DNA of 64,000 bases from a virus. Under the pieces are notes generated by a model. It did not search any database. It saw only the letters and a program-made list of their open reading frames with translations, and had not been told where the DNA came from. Shown piece by piece: positions 54,584 through 62,685 of this stretch. The stretch is taken from positions 1-64,000 of IMG/VR virus record IMGVR_UViG_3300032782_000005. One strand, 5' to 3'. Each line of letters begins with the position of its first letter. Positions within the stretch are counted from its first letter, which is position 1. The translations under genes and the position numbers were made by a program.

Positions 54584-55957
54584 ATGCGACAGCGCCATGA
54601 CCTGTCGCCGTTTGGTGTGGCATTCGCAAGCGGCGGCAAGCCGCTGCTCCAGCCGTCCGACTTTACCTATCTCGGCTCCTATCCCGTAGCCGGCGGGGGC
54701 GGCGTCGGCAACGGGTTGGGGTCGGGCAATGGGTTGGTGCTGCGCTACGTCGGTGGGCAGTTGCGGTTTCTGACGCAGGCGTACAACGGCGGTGCTTACG
54801 ATCTCGTGGAGTTCACGCTGCCGGGCTCCTTCGGCACGTATATCAATAGTCGCGTCACGCGCTGGGCCGGGGCGGGACTGTGGGCAAAAACGCCTGACAA
54901 CCAATCTCCGCGAGCGGCGACAGGTTTATTCTGGGACCCGAACACGGCGGGGCTTCTGTGGAGCGTCTGGGGGCCGGACTATCCCAGCAGCACTTACCAC
55001 GAGAATGACCCGAGCAATAACAACTACTACTGGTCTGTGCAGACCCGGCAATTGACGGACGGCAACCCCGGCACGGTCTCCGGGTTGACTGGCCTGTTCG
55101 GCTTCACCGGGATCAATAGCCGCTTCGTCAAGGGCGGCGTTCAGCCCGTGCCGTCCTGGGTGCAGACGCAGTACGGCGTCGGGCCTTACGCCTACGGCTG
55201 GGGCGGCTACCAATCGACGAAGACGGTCGGCCCGGTCTCTTTTGGTCTGGCGATGCTGCTGGGCAAGGCCATCACGACTTACAGCAATCCCAACACTCTG
55301 ATTCCGACGGTCGACTTCAAGATCGCCGCGGATCACCGTGCGGCGGCCATAACAGGCGACTGGTACACGAACCCCGGCAGTCCGTCTCAACTGGACCGAG
55401 GCCAGCGGGCGTCGGACGTATTGAATTACTTCAACGATCCCAGCTATCCGAGCAACCCGGCGACGTTCCCGGCCGGCTACGGCAATCCTCACACCGGCTC
55501 GCAATGGCTTTCCCCGGCTCCCGATGGGCAGGGGCGTTGGGTGGATGGCGACAACTACTGGTCCACGGGCGTCAGCATCGACGGCCCGAACAAGCAGGGG
55601 TTCTTGGCGGTCGGCTGGACCAGCACGGGCAAGGCGTATTACGCCGGCTCGACCATCAATTTTGACGGCAAACATGCCGAGCTGCATTGCTTCGATTGGA
55701 ACATGTTGGGCAAGGCGGCGACGGGACAACTCAACCCGTGGAACGTGCAGCCGTCGTGGGCGAAGCTTCTGGACGCCGACCTGAAACCGCTGGGGCCGCA
55801 AGTGCTGACGGCCGGCTACCAGAGTGGGCTGGGTGGACCTGGAACAGGGGTCGGGGCTGCGGTATTCGACCCGACGACGAAGCGGCTGTACGCGTGGATT
55901 CCGGCGGCGCAGACCAGCGGGGATTGCGCCTTGGCGTGCTACTCCGTGAACTGCTGA
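54584..55957 (+). CDS. Large beta-rich fibre/receptor-binding protein, 457 aa
   Basis: ATG one base after the previous stop. Repetitive Gly, Tyr, Trp and Asn-rich sequence (FTYLGSYPVAGGGGVGNGLG, TGLFWDPNTAGLLWSVWGPDY, WVDGDNYWSTGVSIDG, AVFDPTTKRLYAWIPAAQTSG) suggests a beta-propeller or beta-helix. The HCFDWNML region resembles repeated blades. A tail spike-like or host-contact role is the best guess. Confidence 0.55.
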   Translation: MRQRHDLSPFGVAFASGGKPLLQPSDFTYLGSYPVAGGGGVGNGLGSGNGLVLRYVGGQLRFLTQAYNGGAYDLVEFTLPGSFGTYINSRVTRWAGAGLWAKTPDNQSPRAATGLFWDPNTAGLLWSVWGPDYPSSTYHENDPSNNNYYWSVQTRQLTDGNPGTVSGLTGLFGFTGINSRFVKGGVQPVPSWVQTQYGVGPYAYGWGGYQSTKTVGPVSFGLAMLLGKAITTYSNPNTLIPTVDFKIAADHRAAAITGDWYTNPGSPSQLDRGQRASDVLNYFNDPSYPSNPATFPAGYGNPHTGSQWLSPAPDGQGRWVDGDNYWSTGVSIDGPNKQGFLAVGWTSTGKAYYAGSTINFDGKHAELHCFDWNMLGKAATGQLNPWNVQPSWAKLLDADLKPLGPQVLTAGYQSGLGGPGTGVGAAVFDPTTKRLYAWIPAAQTSGDCALACYSVNC

Positions 55958-55963
55958 GGCAGC

Positions 55964-57862
55964 ATGGGCTTTCCGGGAACAGGTCCGTTCGCGCACAAGG
56001 GGGCGGCGTCCTCTAACACGAACAACGTCACGACGGCCGGCATCGACACGACCGGGGCCGATCTTTTGATCTGCCTTGTGGCGACATACATCGGAGGCCC
56101 TTCGCCGACGTTGACGGATTCGGTCGGCGGCAACAGCAATAGCTGGACAAAGTACGGCGAACACACTGGCGGCGGCGGCAACGACGCGGGCCGCATCACG
56201 ATATTTTACTGCCAGGCCCCGGCCCACGTCGGCTCGGGGCACACGTTCACGGCGACCTCTACAGGCGGCTACCCGGCGATCAACGTGCAGGCGTGGACGG
56301 GCAGTGCATCAACTCCTGCGGACGGAACCAACGGGGCGACGGGCGCTGGCATCACGTCGCTGGCCACGGGCAACGTGTCGCCGACTCAGGACGGCGATTT
56401 ATTGGTGTCCGGCTGCTGCATCGGCAGCAGTCTGGCTCCCACGTCCATCGACAGCGGCTTTACCTACATCACCGCCGATAAGATCACGAACGCCGGAAAC
56501 AACGAGGGCTTGGGCGGGGCGTGGCTGGTGCAAGGGGCGCATGCAACGGTCAATCCGACATGGAGTTTCAGCACCGCAAATCAGGTCGCTGTGAACGTGG
56601 CGGCGTTCAAGGGATCGCCAGCGGCAAGCAGTTCTTCCGTTTTGAGCAGCAGTTCGTCGATTAGGGCGTCCCCGTCATCCTCGCCATCTTCGTCCCTTTC
56701 GGTCGCGCCGCCGTCCTCAAGTCCTTCGCCATCCGCCAGCGTCCTTCCATCAAGTAGCCCTTCCAGCGCATTGCCGTCCGCATCACCAAGCCCATCGAGC
56801 AGCATTGCGGTTTCGCCGTCGCCAAGCGCTTCCCCAAGTCCATCCAGCAGCGGGCCATCCTTAACAAGCCCAGCCATTGCGCCGTCGAGCAGTCCAAGCC
56901 CATCGCCTTCTCCGTCGAGCCCTTCTCCTTCTGCGAGCGCTTCGCCCAGCGCAGCGAAGAGTCCGTCAGCATCGCCATCAGTCAGTCCTTCGTCGTCGCC
57001 ATCGACTAGTCCGTCGGTCAGCGCATCCGTATCAACTTCAGCGTCTCTAAATCCGTCTGTGAGCGCCGCGCCGTCCGTTTCTTCCTCGTCGTCGCTGAGC
57101 AGTTCCCTGATCGTCTCGGCGAGTCCCCGGGTCAGTTCATCGTCGCCTAGTCCATCATCGAGCCTCGGTCCATCTGCGTCGGCCAGCGCATCTCCGAGCA
57201 AGAGCGTGGCGCCATCTTCCTCAGCGAGTCTGTCGTCATCCCTGTTCGTGGCCCCATCTGTTTCATCCAGCAGTGGACCGTCTCCGTCCGTCTCGATCAG
57301 CGCCTCTGTCGCATCCTCACGCGCCCCGAGCAGCCTGTCGTCAATTATCTCAATCTCATCGAGTGTTTCGCCAAGTGCGTCGGTCAGCCCATCGGCCAGC
57401 GCCTCGGCTTCACCCTCAGTCTCGTCGGCTAAAAGCCCGTCAGCGAGTCCATTCGCCTCGTCGTCGCCGTCTGTCGTGGCATCGTCCGGCTCTCCATCAC
57501 CGTTTTCCAGCAAGATAAGCCCGTCGAGCAGCCTGAGCAGCATCTTCGCCGTCCCAAGTTCATCGCTGCTGTCGAGCCTGAGTCCGTTCAGCCTTAGCAT
57601 TTCCTCGCTGAGTCCGTCTCCGCGCTCGTCGCCATCTATTTCCCCAAGCAGTCGGTCGCCGGCCTCGCTCCCCTCGATCTCACCTGTCTCATCCTCAGCC
57701 GCCTCGGCGTCGAGCGCGCAGCCCGTGATCCTCATTGGAGCCCTCGTTCTGGATAAGCTATATTTCGATTCTGTCGTGGTGGACCATGGGAAGTTCGAGA
57801 CGCCGGTGCTCGACAAGGCGGCGTTCGTCTCGACCATTGTTGACAGGGCCAAACTACCCTAA
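55964..57862 (+). CDS. Fibre/adhesin with 370-residue Ser/Pro/Ala tract
   Basis: 632 residues. An N-terminal beta domain (residues 1-220; LICLVATYIGGPSPTLTDSVGG, RITIFYCQAPAHVGSGHTFT) precedes about 365 residues made almost only of Ser, Pro, Ala and Val (56630-57720), built from TCG, AGC and CCN codons. A short C-terminal end QPVILIGALVLDKLYFDSVV may be a trimerisation tip. The Ser tract is a candidate for phage or host O-glycosylation. The minus strand here is also open because of the codon bias but is not coding. Confidence 0.65.
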   Translation: MGFPGTGPFAHKGAASSNTNNVTTAGIDTTGADLLICLVATYIGGPSPTLTDSVGGNSNSWTKYGEHTGGGGNDAGRITIFYCQAPAHVGSGHTFTATSTGGYPAINVQAWTGSASTPADGTNGATGAGITSLATGNVSPTQDGDLLVSGCCIGSSLAPTSIDSGFTYITADKITNAGNNEGLGGAWLVQGAHATVNPTWSFSTANQVAVNVAAFKGSPAASSSSVLSSSSSIRASPSSSPSSSLSVAPPSSSPSPSASVLPSSSPSSALPSASPSPSSSIAVSPSPSASPSPSSSGPSLTSPAIAPSSSPSPSPSPSSPSPSASASPSAAKSPSASPSVSPSSSPSTSPSVSASVSTSASLNPSVSAAPSVSSSSSLSSSLIVSASPRVSSSSPSPSSSLGPSASASASPSKSVAPSSSASLSSSLFVAPSVSSSSGPSPSVSISASVASSRAPSSLSSIISISSSVSPSASVSPSASASASPSVSSAKSPSASPFASSSPSVVASSGSPSPFSSKISPSSSLSSIFAVPSSSLLSSLSPFSLSISSLSPSPRSSPSISPSSRSPASLPSISPVSSSAASASSAQPVILIGALVLDKLYFDSVVVDHGKFETPVLDKAAFVSTIVDRAKLP

Positions 57863-57867
57863 AGGGG

Positions 57868-57912
57868 CACAATAGCTATCTCACAATTTCCTACTGGTAA
57901 TTTTACCAGTAG
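57868..57912 (+). promoter_or_regulatory. Promoter-like box plus perfect palindromic repeat
   Basis: CACAAT then ATAGCTAT (57872-57879), 11 bp, and the 22-bp palindrome (57891-57912, TT core), the same layout as at 34484. It follows the stop of the fibre gene and precedes the gene at 57926. Confidence 0.6.
57891..57912 (+). repeat. 22-bp palindromic repeat, intergenic copy
   Basis: Perfect arms around TT, preceded by AATTTC; in the same orientation as 12862 and 34507. Ends 13 bp before the ATG downstream. Confidence 0.95.
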
Positions 57913-57925
57913 CGGAGAGAACCTT

Positions 57926-58240
57926 ATGCAAACGGGCGCAACTACAACAGGGCTAAGGGATTTCGCCATCGGCTCGGTCGAGAAATTCGTGCTGTCGGTG
58001 GACCTGAACGGCCTGCCGAACAGTCTGGCGGGAGGGTCGGCGACGATCACGTTCGCTGACCCGGCGGCGAATCTTTATGGCCCATTCGCGGCGAGCATCG
58101 TGGGGGATGATGCTCAGTATACGTTCATGATCATTGGGCCGTCGGGGGGATGGGCACGGAGTTGGACTTTCACGGATGCGAACGGAGTGCATCAGGTGTC
58201 CCTGCCCATACCTTTCGATGTTGTCAGCAGTCCGGTGTGA
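57926..58240 (+). CDS. Structural-type protein, 104 aa
   Basis: ATG after AGAACCTT. Beta-sandwich-like (FAIGSVEKFVLSVDLNGLP, SATITFADPAANLYGPF, YTFMIIGPSGGWARSWTF). Possible fibre or head decoration. Expression may be controlled by the palindromic element upstream. Confidence 0.5.
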   Translation: MQTGATTTGLRDFAIGSVEKFVLSVDLNGLPNSLAGGSATITFADPAANLYGPFAASIVGDDAQYTFMIIGPSGGWARSWTFTDANGVHQVSLPIPFDVVSSPV

Positions 58241-58247
58241 ATTTCCC

Positions 58248-58275
58248 TTGTTTTCCTGCGATTTTTGCCTAGAAT
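58248..58275 (+). promoter_or_regulatory. Sigma70-like promoter with GGAGG leader
   Basis: TTGTTT (58248-58253), 16-bp spacer, TAGAAT (58270-58275). The leader has a CCGCT/AGCGG hairpin (about 58287-58301) and a GGAGG site before the GTG at 58314. Likely starts the operon of small basic genes. Confidence 0.55.
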
Positions 58276-58313
58276 CGTGCTTAGACCGCTCAAGCAGCGG
58301 ATCGGAGGTTCCT

Positions 58314-58505
58314 GTGGCGAAGCGCGACCGTGCGACCAACCTGAAATTGGCGGCCCAGATGCTTGGCAAGAGGGGCGGCAAGAAGGGCGGACCAGCCCGC
58401 GCCAGAATGCTGACACATGACGAAAGAGTCAAGATTGCCTCGGCGGGCGGCCATGCCAAGGCGGCACAGCACGGCGGCAAGAAAAAGGGAGATGCGGACA
58501 AATGA
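58314..58505 (+). CDS. Small basic DNA-binding-like protein, 63 aa
   Basis: GTG start after GGAGG. Very basic with GKRGGKKGGPARARML, DERVKIASAGGHAKA and a KKKGDADK end; two copies of a G-G-K/H-x-A unit also seen in the next protein. Likely binds DNA or RNA, like small nucleoid-associated proteins. No family is certain. Confidence 0.55.
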   Translation: MAKRDRATNLKLAAQMLGKRGGKKGGPARARMLTHDERVKIASAGGHAKAAQHGGKKKGDADK

Positions 58506-58837
58506 CGTTCGACGAGGAGAAGGAAGGCAAGATCGGCCTCAAGATATGGATGGAAAAGGCCGAACGAGAAATCTGCGAGAAGGCGGCGACGCTCGCCGGC
58601 CTTGACCTATGGGAGTGGGCCAAGAGGGAAATGCTGAGCGCAGCGCTGAGAACGTTCAAGCAGCCGGTTCTTTTTCCGGGCTGCGAGCCGGACAAGAACG
58701 CCGCAGCCATCGGCAGCGTGGGCGGCAAGCGCCGGGCCGAGAAGTTGACCGCCGAACAGAGAAGCGAAATCGCGCGGCTGGGCGGAAAGGCGCGGGCTGC
58801 TAAGAACGCTCAAGCAAACGGCAATTTTCCCCAATAG
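58502..58837 (+). CDS. Basic protein with GGK-RA motif, 111 aa
   Basis: ATGA overlap. The N-terminal helix set (GLKIWMEKAEREICEKAATLAG, LWEWAKREMLSAALRTF) resembles arginine-repressor/RHH-like folds. The C-terminal SVGGKRRAEKLTAEQRSEIARLGGKARAA repeats the pattern of the preceding protein. Could bind DNA. Confidence 0.5.
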   Translation: MTFDEEKEGKIGLKIWMEKAEREICEKAATLAGLDLWEWAKREMLSAALRTFKQPVLFPGCEPDKNAAAIGSVGGKRRAEKLTAEQRSEIARLGGKARAAKNAQANGNFPQ

Positions 58838-58847
58838 GAGCGGACCC

Positions 58848-59144
58848 ATGCCCCCCAAAGTCGTCTACCACCTGCCCGCCGCGACGGCCGCCCAACTCCG
58901 CGCCCTCGCTGAGCGCTGGGGCCAAGTGAGCGCCGGCGCCGTCATCTGCAACCTTGCCGCGGAAGCATGCGCGAGAGAAGGGATAGACCTTCCCCCTGGT
59001 ATCGTTCACAAGTCCGGGCGTCCCCGTATCCACCCTATCATTCCCCCCGAACTCCGGCGCCGGCCCGGCAGACCGCGCATCCGACCGATTCCGACCGGTC
59101 CTAAGCGCCGTCCAGGGCGCCCGCGCAAACATCCGGCCGCATAG
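58848..59144 (+). CDS. AT-hook protein, 98 aa
   Basis: ATG seven bases after AGGAG. Helical N-terminal half (AAQLRALAERWGQVSAG, LAAEACAREG), then three AT-hook motifs: KSGRPRIHP, RRPGRPRIRP, RRPGRPRKHP. AT-hooks bind the minor groove of A/T-rich DNA, so it may condense phage DNA or recognise A/T-rich promoters such as the element downstream. Confidence 0.75.
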   Translation: MPPKVVYHLPAATAAQLRALAERWGQVSAGAVICNLAAEACAREGIDLPPGIVHKSGRPRIHPIIPPELRRRPGRPRIRPIPTGPKRRPGRPRKHPAA

Positions 59145-59379
59145 GTCGCAGATTGCACCATTTGCCCTAGGACGGCCGATCTGCCTTCAACCCGCCCTAT
59201 CCCCCATCCGCTCGCCCCGTCAGCGTAGGAGCCAATTCCCGCTCTGTTCACTACTTCCACTGTACGCCACGTGAAGAATTGATGAAATCAAGAAAAACGC
59301 GGATTTTCATTGCAACCTTTCGGCCAGTTCGGCGTATATATAGGTGTAGACTCGCCCGCGACACACAAGAGGGACGGTC
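59145..59379 (+). promoter_or_regulatory. A/T-rich control region with promoter
   Basis: 235 bp without a gene. It is A/T-richer than the rest of the window. TTGCAA (59310-59315) and TATATA (59335-59340), 19 bp apart, may be a promoter; TAGACT at 59347 is an alternative -10. A TTGAT/ATCAA repeat (59279-59291) and GAAAA/TTTTC may bind regulators such as the AT-hook protein. It leads into the genes that carry the CTCGCCCG leader. Confidence 0.5.
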
Positions 59380-59559
59380 ATGCAGGCGGAAAGTAAAGAT
59401 CGGGATGCCCGCCCGATCTTCCGTTGGCGTATGTACGTCATCGGGCGCCGCCTTGCATCGGTGACGTGGGCCGCAACGGCGGACGAGGCAAGGCGGCGCT
59501 GCGAAGCGCGCGGCCTAAAAGTGGTCCGCATCGAACCGGCCGGCGGAATGTTGGACTAA
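59380..59559 (+). CDS. Small basic protein, 59 aa
   Basis: ATG after CTCGCCCGC and GAGGGACGGTC. FRWRMYVIGRRLASVTWAA and EARRRCEARGLKVVRIEPAGG are basic and compact. First gene with the repeated leader. No recognised family. Confidence 0.55.
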   Translation: MQAESKDRDARPIFRWRMYVIGRRLASVTWAATADEARRRCEARGLKVVRIEPAGGMLD

Positions 59560-59592
59560 TGAGACTGACTCGCCCGCAAAGGGGAATGACCA

Positions 59593-59787
59593 ATGGCCAA
59601 TGCAACAATCGACCTGGCAACGCCGACGGAGGAAGTCGCACGCAGCGCCTACTTGACGTTGGCGCGACTTTGGCAAGCGGCGCGCGACCGCGCCCATGCG
59701 CGGGGCGAGCACTTGGAAGCGCTCACCTACGCCAATCGCGCCGCCGACGCAGCGTATCACGCTCACACAATTCGCCCGCTGTACTGA
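59593..59787 (+). CDS. Helical protein, 64 aa
   Basis: ATG after CTCGCCCGCAAAGGGGAAT. Helix-rich (STEEVARSAYLTLARLWQAARD, ALTYANRAADAAYHAH). No recognised family. Confidence 0.5.
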   Translation: MANATIDLATPTEEVARSAYLTLARLWQAARDRAHARGEHLEALTYANRAADAAYHAHTIRPLY

Positions 59788-59817
59788 GCACGAGTGGTCG
59801 CCCTGGAGGACTGAGAC

Positions 59818-60381
59818 ATGGCGCAGACGACGGAAAGGGTCATCGGATTGTGGCTGGATTGCGACAGTGGCGATGAGCCGGGCTGGATCGTGTCGGCCGA
59901 CGAAGTGAATGAGGCACTGGAGACGCAGCACACCACCACACTGGCCGTCTACGGCGAGGACGAGGCGGATGAGGCGCGGGCGCATGCCGTGCGGATCGGT
60001 CAAGAGCGCGGGCTGCGCGTGCTGGAGATGTCGGATGCGGCTGGCGGATTCCGCAATCGGGTCATTGACGCGCGGGGAAAAATCATGGCGTTGAAACCTG
60101 GCGAACATTATGGCCTGCCCAATAGGGGCTGGCCGCCTTCCACGGTCTTTCGGGATACGGAGGGCAATTACTGGCTCTCCCGTCTGACAAAAGACCTGCG
60201 CTCCGAGCGACGCGAGCCGCTCACGAAGGAGCAGGCTGAGGCGCTGATAGAGGATGACGGTGACACGCCCTTGCAGCCAGCGATCTGCTGCTATTGCGGC
60301 GGTAAGAATCCGGATGCGCCGGCCACAGGCTCATTCGCATGCTGGTGCTGCGGCCAAACCGTCACAATCGACCCGTCGTGA
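59818..60381 (+). CDS. Zinc-ribbon-ending protein, 187 aa
   Basis: ATG ten bases after GGAGGA. The first 110 residues have strand-helix pieces (TTLAVYGEDEADEARAHAVRIG, VLEMSDAAGG); the C-terminus ICCYCGGKNPDAPATGSFACWCCGQTV is a zinc ribbon. Its leader box is degenerate. Function unknown. Confidence 0.55.
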   Translation: MAQTTERVIGLWLDCDSGDEPGWIVSADEVNEALETQHTTTLAVYGEDEADEARAHAVRIGQERGLRVLEMSDAAGGFRNRVIDARGKIMALKPGEHYGLPNRGWPPSTVFRDTEGNYWLSRLTKDLRSERREPLTKEQAEALIEDDGDTPLQPAICCYCGGKNPDAPATGSFACWCCGQTVTIDPS

Positions 60382-60394
60382 CCGACCACAGCAA

Positions 60395-60464
60395 GCGGCG
60401 CCCCGGACGTTCCGGGCGCCGCAAATGAAACGACCGGAGCGCCGCTTACGACGGCGCTCCGGTC
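60395..60464 (+). other. Two strong hairpins between genes
   Basis: Hairpin 1 (60395-60422): GCGGCGCC paired with GGCGCCGC, with an extra inner CCGG/CCGG-type stem. Hairpin 2: GACCGGAGCGCCG (60432-60444) pairs perfectly with CGGCGCTCCGGTC (60452-60464), loop 7. No T-run follows either. They may cap mRNA ends, stop ribosome read-through or mark a processing site. Confidence 0.7.
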
Positions 60465-60486
60465 TGAACAGCAAAGGAGTCAGCAC

Positions 60487-60711
60487 ATGCAAGCTATCCT
60501 ATCTGCCGCGCCCTGGATACCCCCGATTCTCCTTTCCGCCGGCGCCGCCCTCATGATCGGCCTGGCAATCGCCGCGGATCGTTGCGCCGCTGCCCTGTCC
60601 CGCAAGTGGGATGCGCGGCCCCAGTGGCGCGCCGAACAGCTCGCCCGAACTCGCCCCGGATGGACGCCGGCCTTTCCGCCCCCTCCGTCCAATCCCTTCC
60701 CCTGTCCCTGA
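60487..60711 (+). CDS. Small membrane protein, 74 aa
   Basis: ATG after AAAGGAGTCAGCAC. A TM helix IPPILLSAGAALMIGLAIAA is followed by a basic, Pro-rich tail (RPQWRAEQLARTRPGWTPAF). Lacks the CTCGCCCG box. Function unknown. Confidence 0.5.
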   Translation: MQAILSAAPWIPPILLSAGAALMIGLAIAADRCAAALSRKWDARPQWRAEQLARTRPGWTPAFPPPPSNPFPCP

Positions 60712-60742
60712 CCGCGACCTTCGCCCGCAAAGGAGCAAAACC

Positions 60743-61126
60743 ATGGCTGATGCAGACTTCCGGCGGCGCTGGCAATTCTTTCTTGAACATGCCGGATACT
60801 GTACTCCTCCGGGGCGCGCCGCCTGCGCCCTGTCTCTCGCCCGTGCGGAACGGGACGCGGAGTTTCACGAACTGGCGTTTCGCTGGGAAGATGATGCGGA
60901 CGGCTGGAGTGATATTCGATGCGACGAAAAGCGCTGGCCCGGCAAAGGTCCGCGCGAAACGTGCGAGAGTTGCGGATGCTACGATCCGGACGGCGTTTAC
61001 TTGACTGGACTCGGCGGAATATGGGATGCGGACGCCGATTACCGCCGAGTCATCCAGGCTCAACTCGCCCTTGAAGCGCTGGACGAACTGGTTTTCACAA
61101 TTGCCGAAACTGTCCCGCAAATCTGA
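60743..61126 (+). CDS. Cys-containing protein, 127 aa
   Basis: ATG after TTCGCCCGCAAAGGAGCAAAACC. FRRRWQFFLEHAGYCTPPGRAACALSLARAERDAEFHELAF and a CESCGCYDPDGVYLTGLGG zinc-like turn; C-terminal helix. Members with this layout are frequent in phage accessory regions. Function unknown. Confidence 0.55.
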   Translation: MADADFRRRWQFFLEHAGYCTPPGRAACALSLARAERDAEFHELAFRWEDDADGWSDIRCDEKRWPGKGPRETCESCGCYDPDGVYLTGLGGIWDADADYRRVIQAQLALEALDELVFTIAETVPQI

Positions 61127-61156
61127 ACCCCGCTCGCCCGCAAGAGGATGCAGAAC

Positions 61157-61600
61157 ATGCCGCAACACAAACCGTTTCCGTACACTTTGGACCCCGAGCA
61201 AATCCCCACGAAGAAAAACCTGGACATGACACGCGCCGATTATGAAGGCGGCCCGTGCGTGCGTTACTCCTGCCCGGATGCGTGCTGGAAAGAGCACGTG
61301 GACGCATGGGTCCGCGAGAGACGCAAGGGAAACAATACTTCCCCCTGTCCCGAGCCTTACGGCCATTGCATGTTCATTCGCCCCGTCGGCTATGGCATGG
61401 TTCCCTACGGATGCACCGATCCCGCGACAATCCGCGCTGCCTGGGAATCGCACGTCCGCGCCATGCTCTCGGGTGGATGGGACCGCGACGTGAGCAAGGA
61501 GCAACTGGACAAGATCATCAACGCCACGGTTGAAGCGAAAATGAACGGCAAGGACATAGGCGCTGCTCCCTTCATGGCATGCGTCATGGCAACAATCTAG
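61157..61600 (+). CDS. Cys-rich protein, 147 aa
   Basis: ATG nine bases after AAGAGG, within a CTCGCCCGC leader (an ATG overlapping the ribosome site at 61148 is less likely). CVRYSCPDACWKEHVDAWV and CPEPYGHCMF, then GYGMVPYGC, give clustered Cys residues. A SKEQLDKIINATVEAKMNG helix follows. No family is recognised. Confidence 0.5.
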   Translation: MPQHKPFPYTLDPEQIPTKKNLDMTRADYEGGPCVRYSCPDACWKEHVDAWVRERRKGNNTSPCPEPYGHCMFIRPVGYGMVPYGCTDPATIRAAWESHVRAMLSGGWDRDVSKEQLDKIINATVEAKMNGKDIGAAPFMACVMATI

Positions 61601-61676
61601 GCCACGGCGCCGCGGACGGAACGATAACCGGCTTTCGACGGCCGGCGGCGCACTCGCCCGGAAAGGGGAAACGATC

Positions 61677-62006
61677 ATGACGAAACGGGAGTATGCGGCA
61701 TACGTCGAACGGGTGGAATTCTATCTGAAAGGTCTGGAGTTCGTTTCGACCGGACCTTGCCCTGGATGCGAGGAATGCGCCGAATTCTTTCCGGACGGAC
61801 AGGACGGCGAATCGGTCTGCGAGCCGTGGTTTTCATGGTCGCCTTGCGAAATCTGCAATCGACCGCTCGGAGGGAACCGCGAACCATGGCACGGAGTTCT
61901 GGACGGCGAAATCGTTCATGGTTCGTGCTGCGTCGATTGCGTTTACTTCCTCAATTATGGCCAACTGGACGATATGACGATGGATGAAATCGAATCGTCC
62001 AACTAA
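61677..62006 (+). CDS. Zinc-finger-like protein, 109 aa
   Basis: CTCGCCCGG then AAAGGGG before the ATG; a GC-rich hairpin precedes the box. Cys motifs CPGCEECAEFF, CEICNRPLGG and CCVDCVYF give a likely zinc fold. Acidic C-terminus. Unknown function. Confidence 0.55.
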   Translation: MTKREYAAYVERVEFYLKGLEFVSTGPCPGCEECAEFFPDGQDGESVCEPWFSWSPCEICNRPLGGNREPWHGVLDGEIVHGSCCVDCVYFLNYGQLDDMTMDEIESSN

Positions 62007-62029
62007 TCCGCCCTGGCAAAGGAGAAGCG

Positions 62030-62425
62030 ATGATACTTCACCCACCATTCAAGATCGGCTCGCGCTTGCTGCCTTCCTTGGAAGTTGGGGGCGCATGGAT
62101 TTCGTTGGAACACGTCGGATACAGCAACAGCGGGCGCGACGTGTTCCGATGGTACATAGACCTCGCGGACGGAACCGAGTACAGCGCTGCGGACCTACGC
62201 AGCGGCTGCCAAGGATGCACAACGCAAGAGGCTTTCGGGACGTTGCTGGCGTTCCTTGATGCCTACGCCGAAGCGATTGCCTGGAAAGAGCGGACCGGCC
62301 GCGACTCGGAAAACGCGGATATCTTTCCGCCTGGCATGCGGCAGTGGGCGCGCGAGAACGCGGACGAACTCGGGATGCTGCGGTTAGAGATTGAAGAATC
62401 CGGCGCCGTCCTAATGGAGGAATGA
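62030..62425 (+). CDS. Hypothetical protein, 131 aa
   Basis: ATG after AAAGGAGAAGCG; the box here is degenerate (CCGCCCTGGC). Beta strands (GAWISLEHVGYSNSG, VFRWYIDLADGTEYSAADL) then helices (EAFGTLLAFLDAYAEAIAW). Resembles phage proteins of unknown function. ATGA overlap with the following gene. Confidence 0.5.
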   Translation: MILHPPFKIGSRLLPSLEVGGAWISLEHVGYSNSGRDVFRWYIDLADGTEYSAADLRSGCQGCTTQEAFGTLLAFLDAYAEAIAWKERTGRDSENADIFPPGMRQWARENADELGMLRLEIEESGAVLMEE

Positions 62426-62685
62426 CGATGGGCGCCCGCGCGGAAACATCATCAACCTTGGGATATCTGCTTATTCACGCGGACAACTCCCACTACTGGG
62501 ATGGGCAGACTTGGCGCCGGATATCCGGGCGCATCAATGGGGCGGAGTTCTTGGTGCGGACCCCCGTCGATCCGCTCACCAAACTGTATTCCGACCAAAA
62601 GACCGCGACGGCGGCCGCGCTCACCCTGGCCAAGCAACGGGGCGAGCACGCGCGGCCTTGCAGACTGCGTTTTGTGTGTCAGTAA
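62422..62685 (+). CDS. Hypothetical protein, 87 aa
   Basis: ATGA overlap, so it needs no leader of its own. GYLLIHADNSHYWDGQTWRRIS, then VRTPVDPLTKLYSDQKTATAA. Mixed secondary structure. No family recognised. Confidence 0.45.
   Translation: MTMGARAETSSTLGYLLIHADNSHYWDGQTWRRISGRINGAEFLVRTPVDPLTKLYSDQKTATAAALTLAKQRGEHARPCRLRFVCQ

Noticed and set aside
56630-57720. CRISPR-like repeats
   Set aside because: Repeats are short, irregular Ser/Pro codons without spacers; no cas genes are present.
56581-57852. Minus-strand open frame of 423 codons opposite the Ser-rich fibre
   Set aside because: Asp/Glu/Gly/Leu-rich translation of the reversed Ser codons; low complexity and no start signal.
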